Source: JBEKTY01 sp049515555
GTDB lineage: Bacteria; Planctomycetota; Planctomycetia; Pirellulales; Thermoguttaceae
NCBI GenBank assembly: GCA_049515555.1
Contig: JBEKTY010000017.1
Coordinates: forward strand, 1 to 64,000
Direction of reading: 5' to 3'
DNA length: 64,000 bases
Below, one piece after another: positions 41,867-50,201 of this stretch. Made by a program: the position numbers and the translations under genes. Position 1 is the first letter of the stretch. Each line of letters starts with the position of its first letter. The notes under the pieces were generated by a model, which saw only the letters and a program-made list of their open reading frames with translations, made no database searches and was not told the DNA's origin.

Positions 41867-42088
41867 ATGATCGCCCACATTCGCCAGCCCAGACGGCGGA
41901 GACCATCGGCCTCGCTCGTGCGGGCCCGTCGGCTGGTGGCCGCCGCCCTGCTGCCCTCCGGGGGCCGGCGACCCGCCAGCCTGCCCGCCATCCGCTGGAG
42001 AGCCTGGACCTGGGCCGGCTGGATCTTGCTGGCCGCCGCCGCCTACCTCGCCTGCCGCCTGCTCTGGTTCGCTCCTCGGGCGGGCTGA
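41867..42088 (+). CDS. Small single-helix membrane protein
   Basis: This 73-residue protein has a basic, Arg/Pro-rich N-terminus and one C-terminal membrane helix (about 47-68: WTWAGWILLAAAAYLACRLL). Its ATG follows the glycosyltransferase stop by 3 nt, so it is likely co-translated. No family recognised. It may anchor or partner the glycosyltransferase, which is inference from position only. Confidence 0.5.
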   Translation: MIAHIRQPRRRRPSASLVRARRLVAAALLPSGGRRPASLPAIRWRAWTWAGWILLAAAAYLACRLLWFAPRAG

Positions 42089-42122
42089 GCCTGGGGGACG
42101 GTCAGCAGTTATAATAAGCACC

Positions 42123-42155
42123 GTGGGTGCCACTGCTGGCTTGTCCAGCAGTGTG
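42123..42155. repeat. GTGCCACTGCTGG hairpin, half copy
   Basis: Only one of the two hairpins (GTGCCACTGCTGG...CCAGCAGTG) of the element is present, directly followed by MITE copy C. Confidence 0.85.
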
Positions 42156-42162
42156 AGAAGCT

Positions 42163-42283
42163 TTAGCCGGAATTGTTCACCGAGGCTCGTAGTGACCCGA
42201 TTTATCGGGTCTGGAGAGTGCGAACAGGTCAAAGACCGCATGAATGCGGTCACTACGAACGATTGGTGAATGATCCGGGTTAG
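42163..42283. repeat. 121-bp MITE-like element, copy C
   Basis: Same structure as copy A, with slightly diverged ends (TAGCCGGAATTGTTCACC). Its right end AGGGAGG supplies the ribosome-binding site for the following DUF4838 gene (ATG 42298). Confidence 0.92.
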
Positions 42284-42297
42284 GGAGGAAACCAGCT

Positions 42298-44130
42298 ATG
42301 ACACGGTACGTTGCAATGTTCCTCGTTCTGGCCGCGGGCTGTGCGGCGGCGGGCCGGCTGGCGGCGGCCGAGGCACTGCTGCTCGCCGAGGGCGGGCAAT
42401 CGAGCCACAGCATCGTCACGGCGGCCGACGCCCCGCCGCCGGTCCGCCACGCCGCCCAAGAACTGCAAATGTTTCTCCAGCAAATCAGCGGGGCCAAGCT
42501 GCCGATCGTCTCCGACCGCCAGCCGCCCACCGGGCGGGAGATCCTGGTCGGCCCCAGTGCCCGGCTGCGGCAGATCGCCCCCGAGTTGGACCTGGCGGCG
42601 CTGGGCCCGGAGGGGTATTGGCTGCTGACCGTGGGCGACCGCCTGGTAATTGCCGGCGGTCCGCCGCGGGGCACGCTGTATGGCGTCTACGGCCTGTTGG
42701 AGGACCATCTGGGTTGTCGCTGGTTTACGCCGGAGGTGAGCCGCATCCCGGCCTGCGCGCGGTTGGCGATCGGGCCCCTGCGGGAGCGCCGCGTGCCCGT
42801 GCTGGAATACCGCGAGCCCTATACCCGCGATTGCTTCGACGGCGACTGGTGTGCGCGGAACCGCGTCAATTCCAGCGCCGCGAGCCTGGAGGCCAAGCAC
42901 GGCGGCAAGATCCGCTTCGCCGACGGGTTCTTCGTGCACACCTTCAATCGCCTGGTGCCGCCCGAAAAATACTTCGACCGGCATCCCGAATATTTCTCGC
43001 TGGTGGGCGGCAAGCGGCTGCGGCAGGAAACACAGCTTTGCACGACGAGCCCGGAAGTGGTCCGCTTGTGCAGTGAGGCCATTCGCCGGGCGATGCGCGA
43101 GCAGCCCGAGGCGACCGTCTTCTCCGTCTCGCAGAACGACTGCGGCAATTATTGCCAGTGCGAGCGGTGCCAGGCGCTAGCCCGCGCCGAGGGCTCGCAG
43201 ATCGCCCCCGTGCTGGCGCTGGTGAACCGGGTGGCCGAGTCGATCGAGCGTGAGTTCCCCGGCCGGTCGATCGAGACTTTGGCCTACCAGTGGACGCGGC
43301 ATGCGCCCCGCACGCTGCGCCCCCGGCCGAACGTCATCGTGCGGCTGTGCTCGATCGAGTGCTGTTTCTCGCATCCGCTGGCCACATGCGACAGTGCGGC
43401 GAACCGGGCCTTTCGCGAGGATGCCGCGGCGTGGGCCAAAGTGGCCGACCGGCTGTGGGTGTGGGACTACGTCACCGATTTCAGCCACTACCTGCTGCCC
43501 TTTCCCAACCAACGGGTCCGCCGCGAGAACATCCGCTTTTTCGTGCGGCACAACGTCCGCGGCATCTTCGAGCAAGACACCTACGACACGCCCGGGAGCG
43601 AATTGGCGGCGCTGGGCGGCTACGTAACCGCCAAGTTCCTCTGGAATCCGGATTACGACGAGCAGACGGCCTTCCGCGAGTTCCTCAGCGGGTACTACGG
43701 CCGGGCCGACGAGCCGATCCGTCGCTACCTGGACCTCCTGCACGACCGCGTGGCGCGGGAGAACATCCACGTCGCGATCTGGGCCGGGCCGGAAAGCCCG
43801 CACCTGGCCGACGACCTGCTGCTGACGGCCAACGGCCTGTGGCAGGAGGCCCAGTCGCGGGTGGCCGACCAGCCGGAAGTCCAGCGCCGCGTGCAAATCG
43901 CGCGCATGAGCGTGGATTATGCCATCCTGGAACGCGCCCGGCTGGAACAGGCCAAACGCCTGCCGCCCAATCCCGCGCTGGGGGCGGCGGCCGCCGCGCG
44001 GTTCCAGCCGTTCTTCCAGGTCTTGCGCCCCAGCGGCCTGGTCAGGCTGCGCGAGGGCTCGCCGCTGGAGATCAACTCCTACCAGGACGGTCTGGCCAAG
44101 GCGCTGCATCTGGACGCAGCGGCCAAGTAA
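42298..44130 (+). CDS. DUF4838 exported glycosidase-like protein
   Basis: This 610-residue protein has a signal peptide (about 1-24, ending CAAAGRLAAAEA), an alpha-glucuronidase-like N-terminal domain (APPPVRHAAQELQMFLQQISG, 'LVIAGGPPRGTLYGVYGLLEDHLGCRWFTP'), then the DUF4838 domain (about 230-500) with QNDCGNYCQCERC and 'YVTDFSHYLLPFPN'. DUF4838 proteins resemble GH20/GH67-like hydrolases and are common in planctomycetes and Bacteroidetes that degrade polysaccharides. The substrate is unknown. The ribosome-binding site comes from the MITE copy immediately upstream. Confidence 0.88.
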   Translation: MTRYVAMFLVLAAGCAAAGRLAAAEALLLAEGGQSSHSIVTAADAPPPVRHAAQELQMFLQQISGAKLPIVSDRQPPTGREILVGPSARLRQIAPELDLAALGPEGYWLLTVGDRLVIAGGPPRGTLYGVYGLLEDHLGCRWFTPEVSRIPACARLAIGPLRERRVPVLEYREPYTRDCFDGDWCARNRVNSSAASLEAKHGGKIRFADGFFVHTFNRLVPPEKYFDRHPEYFSLVGGKRLRQETQLCTTSPEVVRLCSEAIRRAMREQPEATVFSVSQNDCGNYCQCERCQALARAEGSQIAPVLALVNRVAESIEREFPGRSIETLAYQWTRHAPRTLRPRPNVIVRLCSIECCFSHPLATCDSAANRAFREDAAAWAKVADRLWVWDYVTDFSHYLLPFPNQRVRRENIRFFVRHNVRGIFEQDTYDTPGSELAALGGYVTAKFLWNPDYDEQTAFREFLSGYYGRADEPIRRYLDLLHDRVARENIHVAIWAGPESPHLADDLLLTANGLWQEAQSRVADQPEVQRRVQIARMSVDYAILERARLEQAKRLPPNPALGAAAAARFQPFFQVLRPSGLVRLREGSPLEINSYQDGLAKALHLDAAAK

Positions 44131-44193
44131 CCCCCGAAAGTCGCCCTTTACAGGCTGCTTGCGGCGAGTAAGAATGATGAAAGAGGAGCCGCC

Positions 44194-44676
44194 ATGTCGT
44201 CCGACCGCATTCCCATGACCCGCACCGGCTACGATAAGATCAAGGCCGAGCTGGATCATCTGCAAGGCGTGGAGATGCCCAAGATTCTCGAGGGCCTGGC
44301 CAAGGCCCGCGCTGAAGGAGACCTCAGCGAAAATGCCGAGTATCACGGGCGGCAGGAGAGCCGCGGCATGCTCCAGGCCCGCATCGACGCCATTCGCGAC
44401 AAGCTCTCGCGTGCCGCCCTGGTCGATCCCAGCCAATTTCCCAAGGACCAGGTCGCTTTCGGCTCGACGGTGGTGGTCCGCGACCTCGACTTCGGCGACA
44501 CGGAAGAATTCACCCTGGTCGGCGCCGGCGAGGAGGATTACGACAGCGGCAAGATCCTCGTTACCAGCCCGCTGGCCCAAGGGCTATCGGGCAAGAAGAT
44601 CGGCCAGCGGGTCGAGATTCCCGTGCCGCAGGGGACGCTGCGCTTCGAGATCGTCGAGATCCGCCCCCCGGCCTGA
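44194..44676 (+). CDS. greA: Transcription elongation factor GreA
   Basis: This 160-residue factor rescues backtracked RNA polymerase by stimulating transcript cleavage. The N-terminal coiled coil has MTRTGYDKIKAELDHLQ and the acidic tip 'ARAEGDLSENAEYH' (Asp/Glu catalytic residues); the C-terminal FKBP-like domain includes 'YDSGKILVTSPLAQGLSGKKIGQRV'. Strong AAGAGGAG upstream. A possible promoter is TTTACA (44149-44154), 16 nt, then TAAGAAT, which places the leader at about 15-20 nt. Confidence 0.95.
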   Translation: MSSDRIPMTRTGYDKIKAELDHLQGVEMPKILEGLAKARAEGDLSENAEYHGRQESRGMLQARIDAIRDKLSRAALVDPSQFPKDQVAFGSTVVVRDLDFGDTEEFTLVGAGEEDYDSGKILVTSPLAQGLSGKKIGQRVEIPVPQGTLRFEIVEIRPPA

Positions 44677-44741
44677 CGGCGATTTTCCCGGATCGGCCGC
44701 TGCGTGCCGGAATCCGATTTTCCTGTTTCCGTGCCCAGATT

Positions 44742-44806
44742 GGGTGCCACTGCTGGCTTGTCCAGCAGTGTTAGAAGCACTGCTGGACAAGCCAGCAGTG
44801 GGACCC
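44742..44806. repeat. GTGCCACTGCTGG palindromic element, copy 4
   Basis: A nearly perfect 65-bp inverted repeat, GGGTGCCACTGCTGGCTTGT to its inverse ending GGGACCC, downstream of greA. It may act as a terminator, as its hairpins would stop transcripts from both sides. Confidence 0.93.
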
Positions 44807-44951
44807 GACGCGAGGATCGTCTCCGCTTCCGCCCGCGTTGTGTGTCGGAGGTCCGTGAACACAAGAAAAGCCAGCGGCTCACCGAGGGCCGGTTCCGCTC
44901 AGGATGACGAAACCGACCCTCGATGAACCTGCCTGCCCGGGAGGGGCTGAA

Positions 44952-45191
44952 TCAGGGGTGGACTAATACGCTCTGGGCGCCGGGGATGCTGCCTTGCGGG
45001 ACCGGACTGACCAGAGCGGGGGCGCCGCTGGTGCATGTATCGCACGTGCCACACGGAACACCCGACGAGACACACGCCGCCGGGCACGCCGGCTGGGCCG
45101 GCGCGCCGCGAAACCACGTCGAGCAGCAGCCGCAGCCCGCCGCCGAGGCCATCAGCACCGCCGCGGTCGCTACGATTAACAGTCTTCTCAT
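44952..45191 (-). CDS. Small cysteine-rich lipoprotein
   Basis: This 79-residue protein has a lipoprotein-type signal (MRRLLIVATAAVLMASAAGC, lipobox SAAGC, Cys20) followed by a Cys-rich mature part: CGCCSTWF, CPAACVSSGVPCGTCDTC. The eight or so cysteines suggest metal binding or disulfides. GGGAG precedes the ATG. No family recognised; small Cys-rich lipoproteins of this kind are frequent in planctomycetes. Confidence 0.75.
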   Translation of the reverse strand: MRRLLIVATAAVLMASAAGCGCCSTWFRGAPAQPACPAACVSSGVPCGTCDTCTSGAPALVSPVPQGSIPGAQSVLVHP

Positions 45192-45297
45192 AAACCCTAT
45201 CTCCCTTCAAAACGGACTCATTCCCTTGTGAGAAGGGGATCGATTTTCAACTTTCGCCATGGGAACTCTACACCACGCCGCATGATGTGCAAACGCA

Positions 45298-45335
45298 GCG
45301 CCGCCGTTTTCCGGCAACGGCGCGCCGACTTTTTT
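45298..45335 (+). terminator. Hairpin followed by six T
   Basis: A GC-rich stem of about ten pairs with one bulge (GCGC-CG-CCGTT with AACGGCGCGC) and a TTTTTT run 7 nt later. It lies in a gap with no + strand gene just upstream, so its role is unclear. Confidence 0.3.
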
Positions 45336-45417
45336 CACCACTGGCGAAAATCCGGGCTAGACTTGGGTACACGGTATTGACTGGAGAATCCCTGCCGACG
45401 GGAATGATTGTAAAGCC

Positions 45418-46638
45418 ATGGTTCACTGCCCCAGCTTGGTTTCCGTTGCTGACAGGAGTCACTCCCGTCCGCCGTCCGTCGCCCGTCGCCCGTCGAAATT
45501 GGTGGGGCTCGCTGCGCTCGACCCACCCTACAGTCTGCCAGTCATCCGGTTCGGCGGGCTCCTAACGGTTCTAGCATTGGCGCTGGCCTTGGCGGCAACT
45601 TCTGCGGCCGCTGAGGCGACCTCCAGCGCAAAGCCGGCCGCTGCCGAGGGCGGCTGTCCGGCTGCGGCTTGGCAACAATCGGGACCGTCGCCCGGCCCCG
45701 GGGGTGATCAGCAGCTTTGGATCATCGATACCCGCGGCGCGCCCTCGTGCAGCGATGGTGAGACGGGCCTGCCGCAGATCGCCTATTGGCAATTCGACCC
45801 CTGCGGGGCGTGCCAATGGTCAGCCTCGGATGCCGGTGCGTTCAGCCGCGGCGGCGCACCGCTGGGCCCCACCATTTTCCTCATGCATGGTTACAATACC
45901 GAGCCCGACCAGGCCGTCCAGTATGGCTGGTCGCTGTTTGCCCGCTTGCAGCAATGGGCCGGCCCGCGACCCTTCCGACTGGTCGTCTGGTCGTGGCCGA
46001 GCCGGCGCACGGTCCGCCCCCTGCGGGCCGATATCCAACTGAAGGCCAGTGCCAGCGACACGGAAGGCTATTACTTAGCCCGCACGATCGCCGGCCTGAA
46101 ACCGGCCTTCGCCGACCTTCCGTCCAATGCCCACTTAACCCGCACTATCGCCGGCCTGAAGGGCGGCAGCCCGGTGAGCCTGGTCGGCTATAGCTACGGC
46201 GCCCGCATCGCCGCGGCCAGCCTGCAATTGCTGGCCGGGGGGCCGGTCGCCGGTCGCCGCCTGCCGCCGGCGGTGCTGGCCGCGTGGTCGGGCGGAACGC
46301 CGCCAATCCGCGCCGCACTGCTGGGCGCGGCAATCGATTCCGACAGCCTCGAGCCCGGCCAGCCCTTCGGCCTGAGCCCGGCGGTCGCCCAGGGCATCCT
46401 CGTCAGCCAGGACAGCCTGGATCGGGTGCTGCGGTTGTATCGGCGTGTGTACTGCCGCCACGGCCCGCAGGCCCTGGGCTCTACCGGCCCGGCTGGCGGC
46501 GATAGTGGGAAGCTCGAGGTGGTGAATGTAACCTGCTTTGTCAGGAAGCGTCACGATTGGCGGCGTTACGAGGCCGCCCTGCCCGTCGTCGAGCGTCTGC
46601 CCTGGTACACCTTTCTGGCCTGTGAGGCAGGCCAGTAA
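45418..46638 (+). CDS. Exported alpha/beta hydrolase (DUF900-like) with repeat-altered N-terminus
   Basis: This frame of 406 residues ends at 46638. The lipase-like core has 'TIFLMHGYNTEPDQAVQYGWSLFARL' and nucleophile Ser in VSLVGYSYGARIAAASL. A strong hydrophobic signal (GGLLTVLALALALAATSAAA) starts only about 45 residues in. The sequence before it (SRPPSVARRPSKLVGLAALDPPY) translates a GACGG-array/GTGGGTCGAG palindrome, so the natural start may be TTG 45499 or GTG 45502 within the repeat. A 60-bp tandem duplication gives two copies of 'RTIAGLK' 20 residues apart (46075 and 46135). The substrate is unknown. Confidence 0.72.
   Translation: MVHCPSLVSVADRSHSRPPSVARRPSKLVGLAALDPPYSLPVIRFGGLLTVLALALALAATSAAAEATSSAKPAAAEGGCPAAAWQQSGPSPGPGGDQQLWIIDTRGAPSCSDGETGLPQIAYWQFDPCGACQWSASDAGAFSRGGAPLGPTIFLMHGYNTEPDQAVQYGWSLFARLQQWAGPRPFRLVVWSWPSRRTVRPLRADIQLKASASDTEGYYLARTIAGLKPAFADLPSNAHLTRTIAGLKGGSPVSLVGYSYGARIAAASLQLLAGGPVAGRRLPPAVLAAWSGGTPPIRAALLGAAIDSDSLEPGQPFGLSPAVAQGILVSQDSLDRVLRLYRRVYCRHGPQALGSTGPAGGDSGKLEVVNVTCFVRKRHDWRRYEAALPVVERLPWYTFLACEAGQ
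45468..45531. repeat. GACGG array plus GTGGGTCGAG palindrome (inverted copy)
   Basis: CGTCCGCCGTCCGTCGCCCG words (45468-45496) are followed by GGTGGGGCTCGCTGCGCTCG...CACCCTAC (45501-45531), the reverse complement of the block inside the DNA methylase gene at 31735-31833. Confidence 0.88.
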
Positions 46639-46789
46639 GGGCGGAAGGCGGAAGGGGGAATTTGTCGTATTAGTCCCATTAGTCCTATTAGTCCCATGAG
46701 ACCTATAGGACCTATAAGCCCTATTGCGGAAGGCGGAAGGACCGCCGGCAGCCGCGAAATCTTCGCGTTGCCCCAAAAAGCACCGGGGG

Positions 46790-46876
46790 GTACAATCCGC
46801 GAGCCCGAAGGGACCCCCGACAGCTTCACGCGGAGCGTGAAGAGTACGGCCGTACAATCCGCGGGACCGAAGGGGC
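46790..46876. repeat. Direct repeat GTACAATCCGCG, 62-bp period
   Basis: GTACAATCCGCGAGCCCGAA at 46790 and a near copy at 46852 flank a CTTCACGCGGAGCGTGAAG hairpin. That hairpin resembles the first hairpin of the CGTATTCCTCACGC element. The region before it (46640-46735) holds GGCGGAAGG and TATTAGTCC simple words. Confidence 0.75.
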
Positions 46877-46945
46877 CAGGGCCTTTTTGCCGCTAAGAAT
46901 TGGGATAGTCCCCCCCAGGGATGGAGCACCGTCAGGGACGAGGCC

Positions 46946-48031
46946 ATGAGCACGGACGCCGCCCGTTCGCCCGACCACTGGACCGACTTCGAGCAGCTCG
47001 CTTATGCCCGGCAGATCGTCCAGGCCGAGGGCCGCGCGCTGGTCCAGGTGGCCAAGCGGCTGGATGGGCAGTTCTGCCGAGCGGTAGAGTGCCTGTATCG
47101 CTGTCGGGGCAGCGTGATCGTTACCGGGATGGGCAAGGCCGGCCTGATCGGGCAGAAGATCATGGCCACGCTGGCCTCGACCGGCACCCCCAGCCATTGC
47201 CTGCACCCGGCCGAGGCGGTCCACGGCGACCTGGGACGCATCCATCGCGACGACTGCCTGCTGGTGCTCTCCCAGAGCGGCGAGACGGAGGAGATCATCC
47301 GCCTGCTGCCCTCCTTGGCGGAATTGGGCGTGCCGATCGTGGCCATGACCGGCCGGGCCGACAGCAGCCTGGGCCGGGCGGCCAGCGTAGTGATCGAGCT
47401 GGGCGAGTTGGAAGAGGCCTGCCCGCTGCGGCTGGCGCCCAGCAGCAGTACGACGGCCATGCTGGCGGTGGGCGACGCATTGGCCCTGGTCACCAGCCGG
47501 CTGCGGGGCTTCGGCCGCGAGGATTTCGCCCGCTATCACCCGGCCGGCAGCTTGGGCCAGAAACTGGCCAAGGTCGAGCATCACATGCGGCCGCTGGCGC
47601 AATGCCGGGTGGCATCGCAGGAGGAGACCGTTCGCGAGGTGCTGGTCCGCCTCAGCGTGCCGGGCCGCCGCACCGGGGCCACCATGCTCGTCAATGGCCA
47701 GGGACGGCTGTCGGGCATTTTCACCGACAGCGACCTGGCCCGGTTGTTCGAGCGCCGGCGGGACGAGGCCCTGGACCGCCCGGTCCGGGAAGTCATGACC
47801 CCCAACCCGCTCAAAATGCCGCTCGGCTCGATGATGACCGATGCCGTGGCCCTGATGGCCCTCCGCAAGTTCAGCGAATTGCCGGTGGTCGATGCCGAGG
47901 GCCGGCCGGTGGGCCTGATCGACGTGACCGACGTGGTGGGCCTGCTGCCCCGGGAATCTGGGCCGCCGGTCGGTCCGCCAGCCACCGGGCCCATCCAGCC
48001 ATCCCCGCCCCGCGTGTTCCGTGGCGCATAA
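46946..48031 (+). CDS. kdsD: Arabinose-5-phosphate isomerase (KdsD/KpsF)
   Basis: This 361-residue enzyme converts ribulose-5-phosphate to arabinose-5-phosphate, the first step to KDO of lipopolysaccharide. The SIS domain (about 35-190) has VTGMGKAGLIGQKIMATLASTG, HPAEAVHGDLG and LVLSQSGETEEI; two CBS domains follow (about 215-330). The C-terminus is a short Pro-rich tail. With kdsC 1.6 kb downstream this supports an outer membrane with KDO. Confidence 0.94.
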   Translation: MSTDAARSPDHWTDFEQLAYARQIVQAEGRALVQVAKRLDGQFCRAVECLYRCRGSVIVTGMGKAGLIGQKIMATLASTGTPSHCLHPAEAVHGDLGRIHRDDCLLVLSQSGETEEIIRLLPSLAELGVPIVAMTGRADSSLGRAASVVIELGELEEACPLRLAPSSSTTAMLAVGDALALVTSRLRGFGREDFARYHPAGSLGQKLAKVEHHMRPLAQCRVASQEETVREVLVRLSVPGRRTGATMLVNGQGRLSGIFTDSDLARLFERRRDEALDRPVREVMTPNPLKMPLGSMMTDAVALMALRKFSELPVVDAEGRPVGLIDVTDVVGLLPRESGPPVGPPATGPIQPSPPRVFRGA

Positions 48032-48105
48032 AGCCCAGAGAGGGGCACGGACGCGTGAAACGAGGTGTCCTCGTTTTTGGCCCTCATCTTGCATTTCGCA
48101 TCTTA

Positions 48106-48323
48106 CTCAAACTGCAAACGCCCCCGCCGGCCTTGTGCCGGCGGAGCGATGATTGACCACTACCAGCGGCGCCCTTGGATGTTGCTCTCCCGGTGGCCTT
48201 CGCCCGGCCCACCGGGCCGGGCGAAGGCCACCGGGCGAGCAAGAAAGGCGCGTTGTTACGGCGTTGTAGTGGAGAATCAGCGCTCCGTGGGGGCAAGCCC
48301 CACGGGGGCGTTTACAGTTTGAG
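48106..48323. repeat. 218-bp nested palindromic element
   Basis: Terminal 21-bp inverted repeats (CTCAAACTGCAAACGCCCCC and CGGGGGCGTTTACAGTTTGA, 20 of 21 match) enclose CCGGCCTTGTGCCGG, GATTGACCACTAC...GTAGTGGAGAATC, and a central 41-nt hairpin (48191-48231, GGTGGCCTTCGCCCGGCC and its inverse). It has no coding capacity, so it is MITE-like. Confidence 0.9.
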
Positions 48324-48775
48324 ATTCTACTCTGCTTTCCTTTCCCTTCGCATTCCGCTATCGGACAGTCGCCCGCCCCAGGGTACCTTTCAAATCTTTA
48401 CCCTTCATCCTTCGCCTCTCTGCCTTCGGCCCTCGGAATGGAACCGCGAATGAACGCAGATGAACGCTAGTTCGCGTGTATTAGCGTTCATCGGCGGTTC
48501 CCCTTCCGCCTTGATTCCCAATCCTAATCCCCAATCCCTTACCTGCACATCTGTACAATATTTGTGCACAGACTGCAAGACCAGTTTATGGACAACATTT
48601 CAGGGCCCGAACCGCCCCAGCGCCGGCGACGGGACCGGGAAACCCCGAGTTTTCCGGGTCGTGGCCCCTTTATTACTTCGCTTGCGCGCCAGGCTGAATC
48701 TTGAAAGTCTGATACTATAACCGCTCCCTATCGCTTCCCCGTCGAGAGTCCCAATCCACATCGGGCTACAAGGGA
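48324..48775. other. Gene-free region with another inverted repeat
   Basis: There is no supported gene. It contains an inverted repeat at 48440-48501 (GGAACCGCGAATGAACGCAG ... TTAGCGTTCATCGGCGGTTC) and AATCCC words at about 48512-48540. Base composition falls toward 50 percent GC near 48540-48600. Confidence 0.6.
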
Positions 48776-49270
48776 TCAGTCTCCCCCGAACAACTGGTCC
48801 TTGAGCTGGGCCACCCACCGAATCGTTCGCAGCAACGGAAAGTTCTCTGTGATCGCCTGCTTCGCAATCTTGTGTCGGCTCAAGCCGTCGATGATCTCCC
48901 GTAGCAGTTCGGGGACCAGCATGATCCTACCACCGCCAATGATGGTCCTGTTGGCCTTGCCCACAAGATAAAATAGAGCGATCTGGTCAATGGCTGCAGG
49001 CACGTCAAGCCCCTCGAACAACTCGGGGATATACTTCCTCCCCGCCGCGAACTTCTTCGTGTACCTCTTCTCCCGATTCTCCCAGGAAGCCGCGTCAAGG
49101 GAAGGCTCAATGTGGACAAGTTTCTTTTCGCACGGCTTGAACGCGACGACATCTAGCTCGCATTCGTAGCCGCCTTTCGCCCTCGGGCCGACGAGGACAT
49201 TGCGGCGCACGAAGTAGCCTTGGTACTCATACCACTCCGCTATGAGTTGTTCAAGGTGGTTGCCTGCCAT
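48776..49270 (-). CDS. Possible PD-(D/E)XK nuclease-fold protein
   Basis: This 164-residue protein opens with 'LEQLIAEWYEYQGYFVRRNVLVG', then GYECELDVVAFKP and LVHIEPS, a layout like PD-(D/E)XK nucleases (E, then ELD, then ExK), but the last position reads E-x-S/P instead of E-x-K. The rest is helical. AAAGGA precedes the ATG. GC content is clearly lower than its neighbours, suggesting acquisition by transfer. It could be an orphan restriction-like protein or inactive; family uncertain. Confidence 0.55.
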   Translation of the reverse strand: MAGNHLEQLIAEWYEYQGYFVRRNVLVGPRAKGGYECELDVVAFKPCEKKLVHIEPSLDAASWENREKRYTKKFAAGRKYIPELFEGLDVPAAIDQIALFYLVGKANRTIIGGGRIMLVPELLREIIDGLSRHKIAKQAITENFPLLRTIRWVAQLKDQLFGGD

Positions 49271-49658
49271 GCGGTCATCCTTTCAACAGAGCATCAGGCT
49301 TTAGGGAACATCGGGGTCAGACTTTTGAGGTTCAGTATGATTGTCATTCCGCTTGCCTGCCCCGGTCCGGTGCCCGTGGGCCTTCAGGTCCACCGGTTGG
49401 ACGGCGAACTGCTCTGCCACCCGGCGGTCTGTCCGCTCGATGGCGCTGGGAAGTTGATAGCAGACCAAATCCGATCGTCTGCGGCAAGGCCGCCCCGCCC
49501 GTCTGCCTGCCCCATCCGCTGGCGGTCCGGTGGCTGCTCGCCGCCGGCTGTTTGGCCCATCCTCGCTCATCCTTTCCCCCTCCGCCTTCCGCCCTCCGCC
49601 TTCCCCCTTTCGCAGGGCCCCTTGTCAAACTGCGGCGCAATCGCTAAACCTGTGTCTT
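49271..49658. other. Intergenic region between the nuclease-like gene and kdsC
   Basis: No supported gene. It contains polypyrimidine words (CCCTCCGCCTTCCGCC, about 49576-49610) of the type seen at 10030, 34600, 46730 and 62810. No clear promoter or ribosome-binding site for kdsC was found. Confidence 0.5.
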
Positions 49659-50177
49659 ATGAATCTCGAACAGCGCTGCCGATCGATCGTGCTCATCCTG
49701 TCCGACGTGGACGGCGTGTTGACCGACGGCAAGATCGTAATCGACAACCAGGGCGGCGAATGCAAGCGGTTCTACGTTCGCGACGGCCTGGCCGTCAAGC
49801 TGTGGCAGAAGGCGGGCTACCGCTTCGGCATTCTTACCCAGCGAAGTTCTCAGGGCGTGAAGATCCGGGCGGCCGAGCTGGGGATCGAGATCCTGCGGCA
49901 GGGCATTCCCGACAAGCTCACGACCTTTAGGCAAGTATTGGCCGAGCTGAAACTCTCGGCCAGCCAGGCTTGTTACTTGGGCGATGATCTGCCCGATCTG
50001 CCGGTGGTTCGGGCGGCCGGACTGGGGGTGGCCGTGGCCGACGCCTGTGCCGAGCTCCGCCAGGCCGCCCACCACACCACCACGGCCATCGGCGGCGCCG
50101 GGGCACTGCGGGAAAGCGTCGAGCTGGTCCTGAAGGCCCAAGGCCGGTGGAACGACGTAATCCAGACGTATTTGTGA
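49659..50177 (+). CDS. kdsC: KDO-8-phosphate phosphatase (KdsC-like HAD)
   Basis: This 172-residue HAD phosphatase of the C0 type has nucleophile motif I ILSDVDGVLTDGKIVID, 'FYVRDGLAVKLWQKAGYRFGILT' (motif II), Lys in GIPDKLTTF and motif IV CYLGDDLPDLPVV. It removes phosphate from KDO-8-P; related enzymes act on other sugar phosphates. It is followed by pyrE after 24 nt. The ATG at 49659 has no obvious Shine-Dalgarno sequence. Confidence 0.88.
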   Translation: MNLEQRCRSIVLILSDVDGVLTDGKIVIDNQGGECKRFYVRDGLAVKLWQKAGYRFGILTQRSSQGVKIRAAELGIEILRQGIPDKLTTFRQVLAELKLSASQACYLGDDLPDLPVVRAAGLGVAVADACAELRQAAHHTTTAIGGAGALRESVELVLKAQGRWNDVIQTYL

Positions 50178-50187
50178 GGGAGGAGTT

Positions 50188-50201
50188 AATCCCCAATCCC
50201 C
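50188..50201 (+). repeat. AATCCCC words abutting the pyrE start
   Basis: Two C-rich AATCCCC units fill the space between GGGAGGAG and the pyrE ATG (50202). It is the shortest example of the C-rich start-codon arrays. Confidence 0.7.

Noticed and set aside
48460..48720. 86-residue + strand frame in the gene-free region
   Set aside because: Low coding character and overlap with an inverted repeat; no ribosome-binding site or family.
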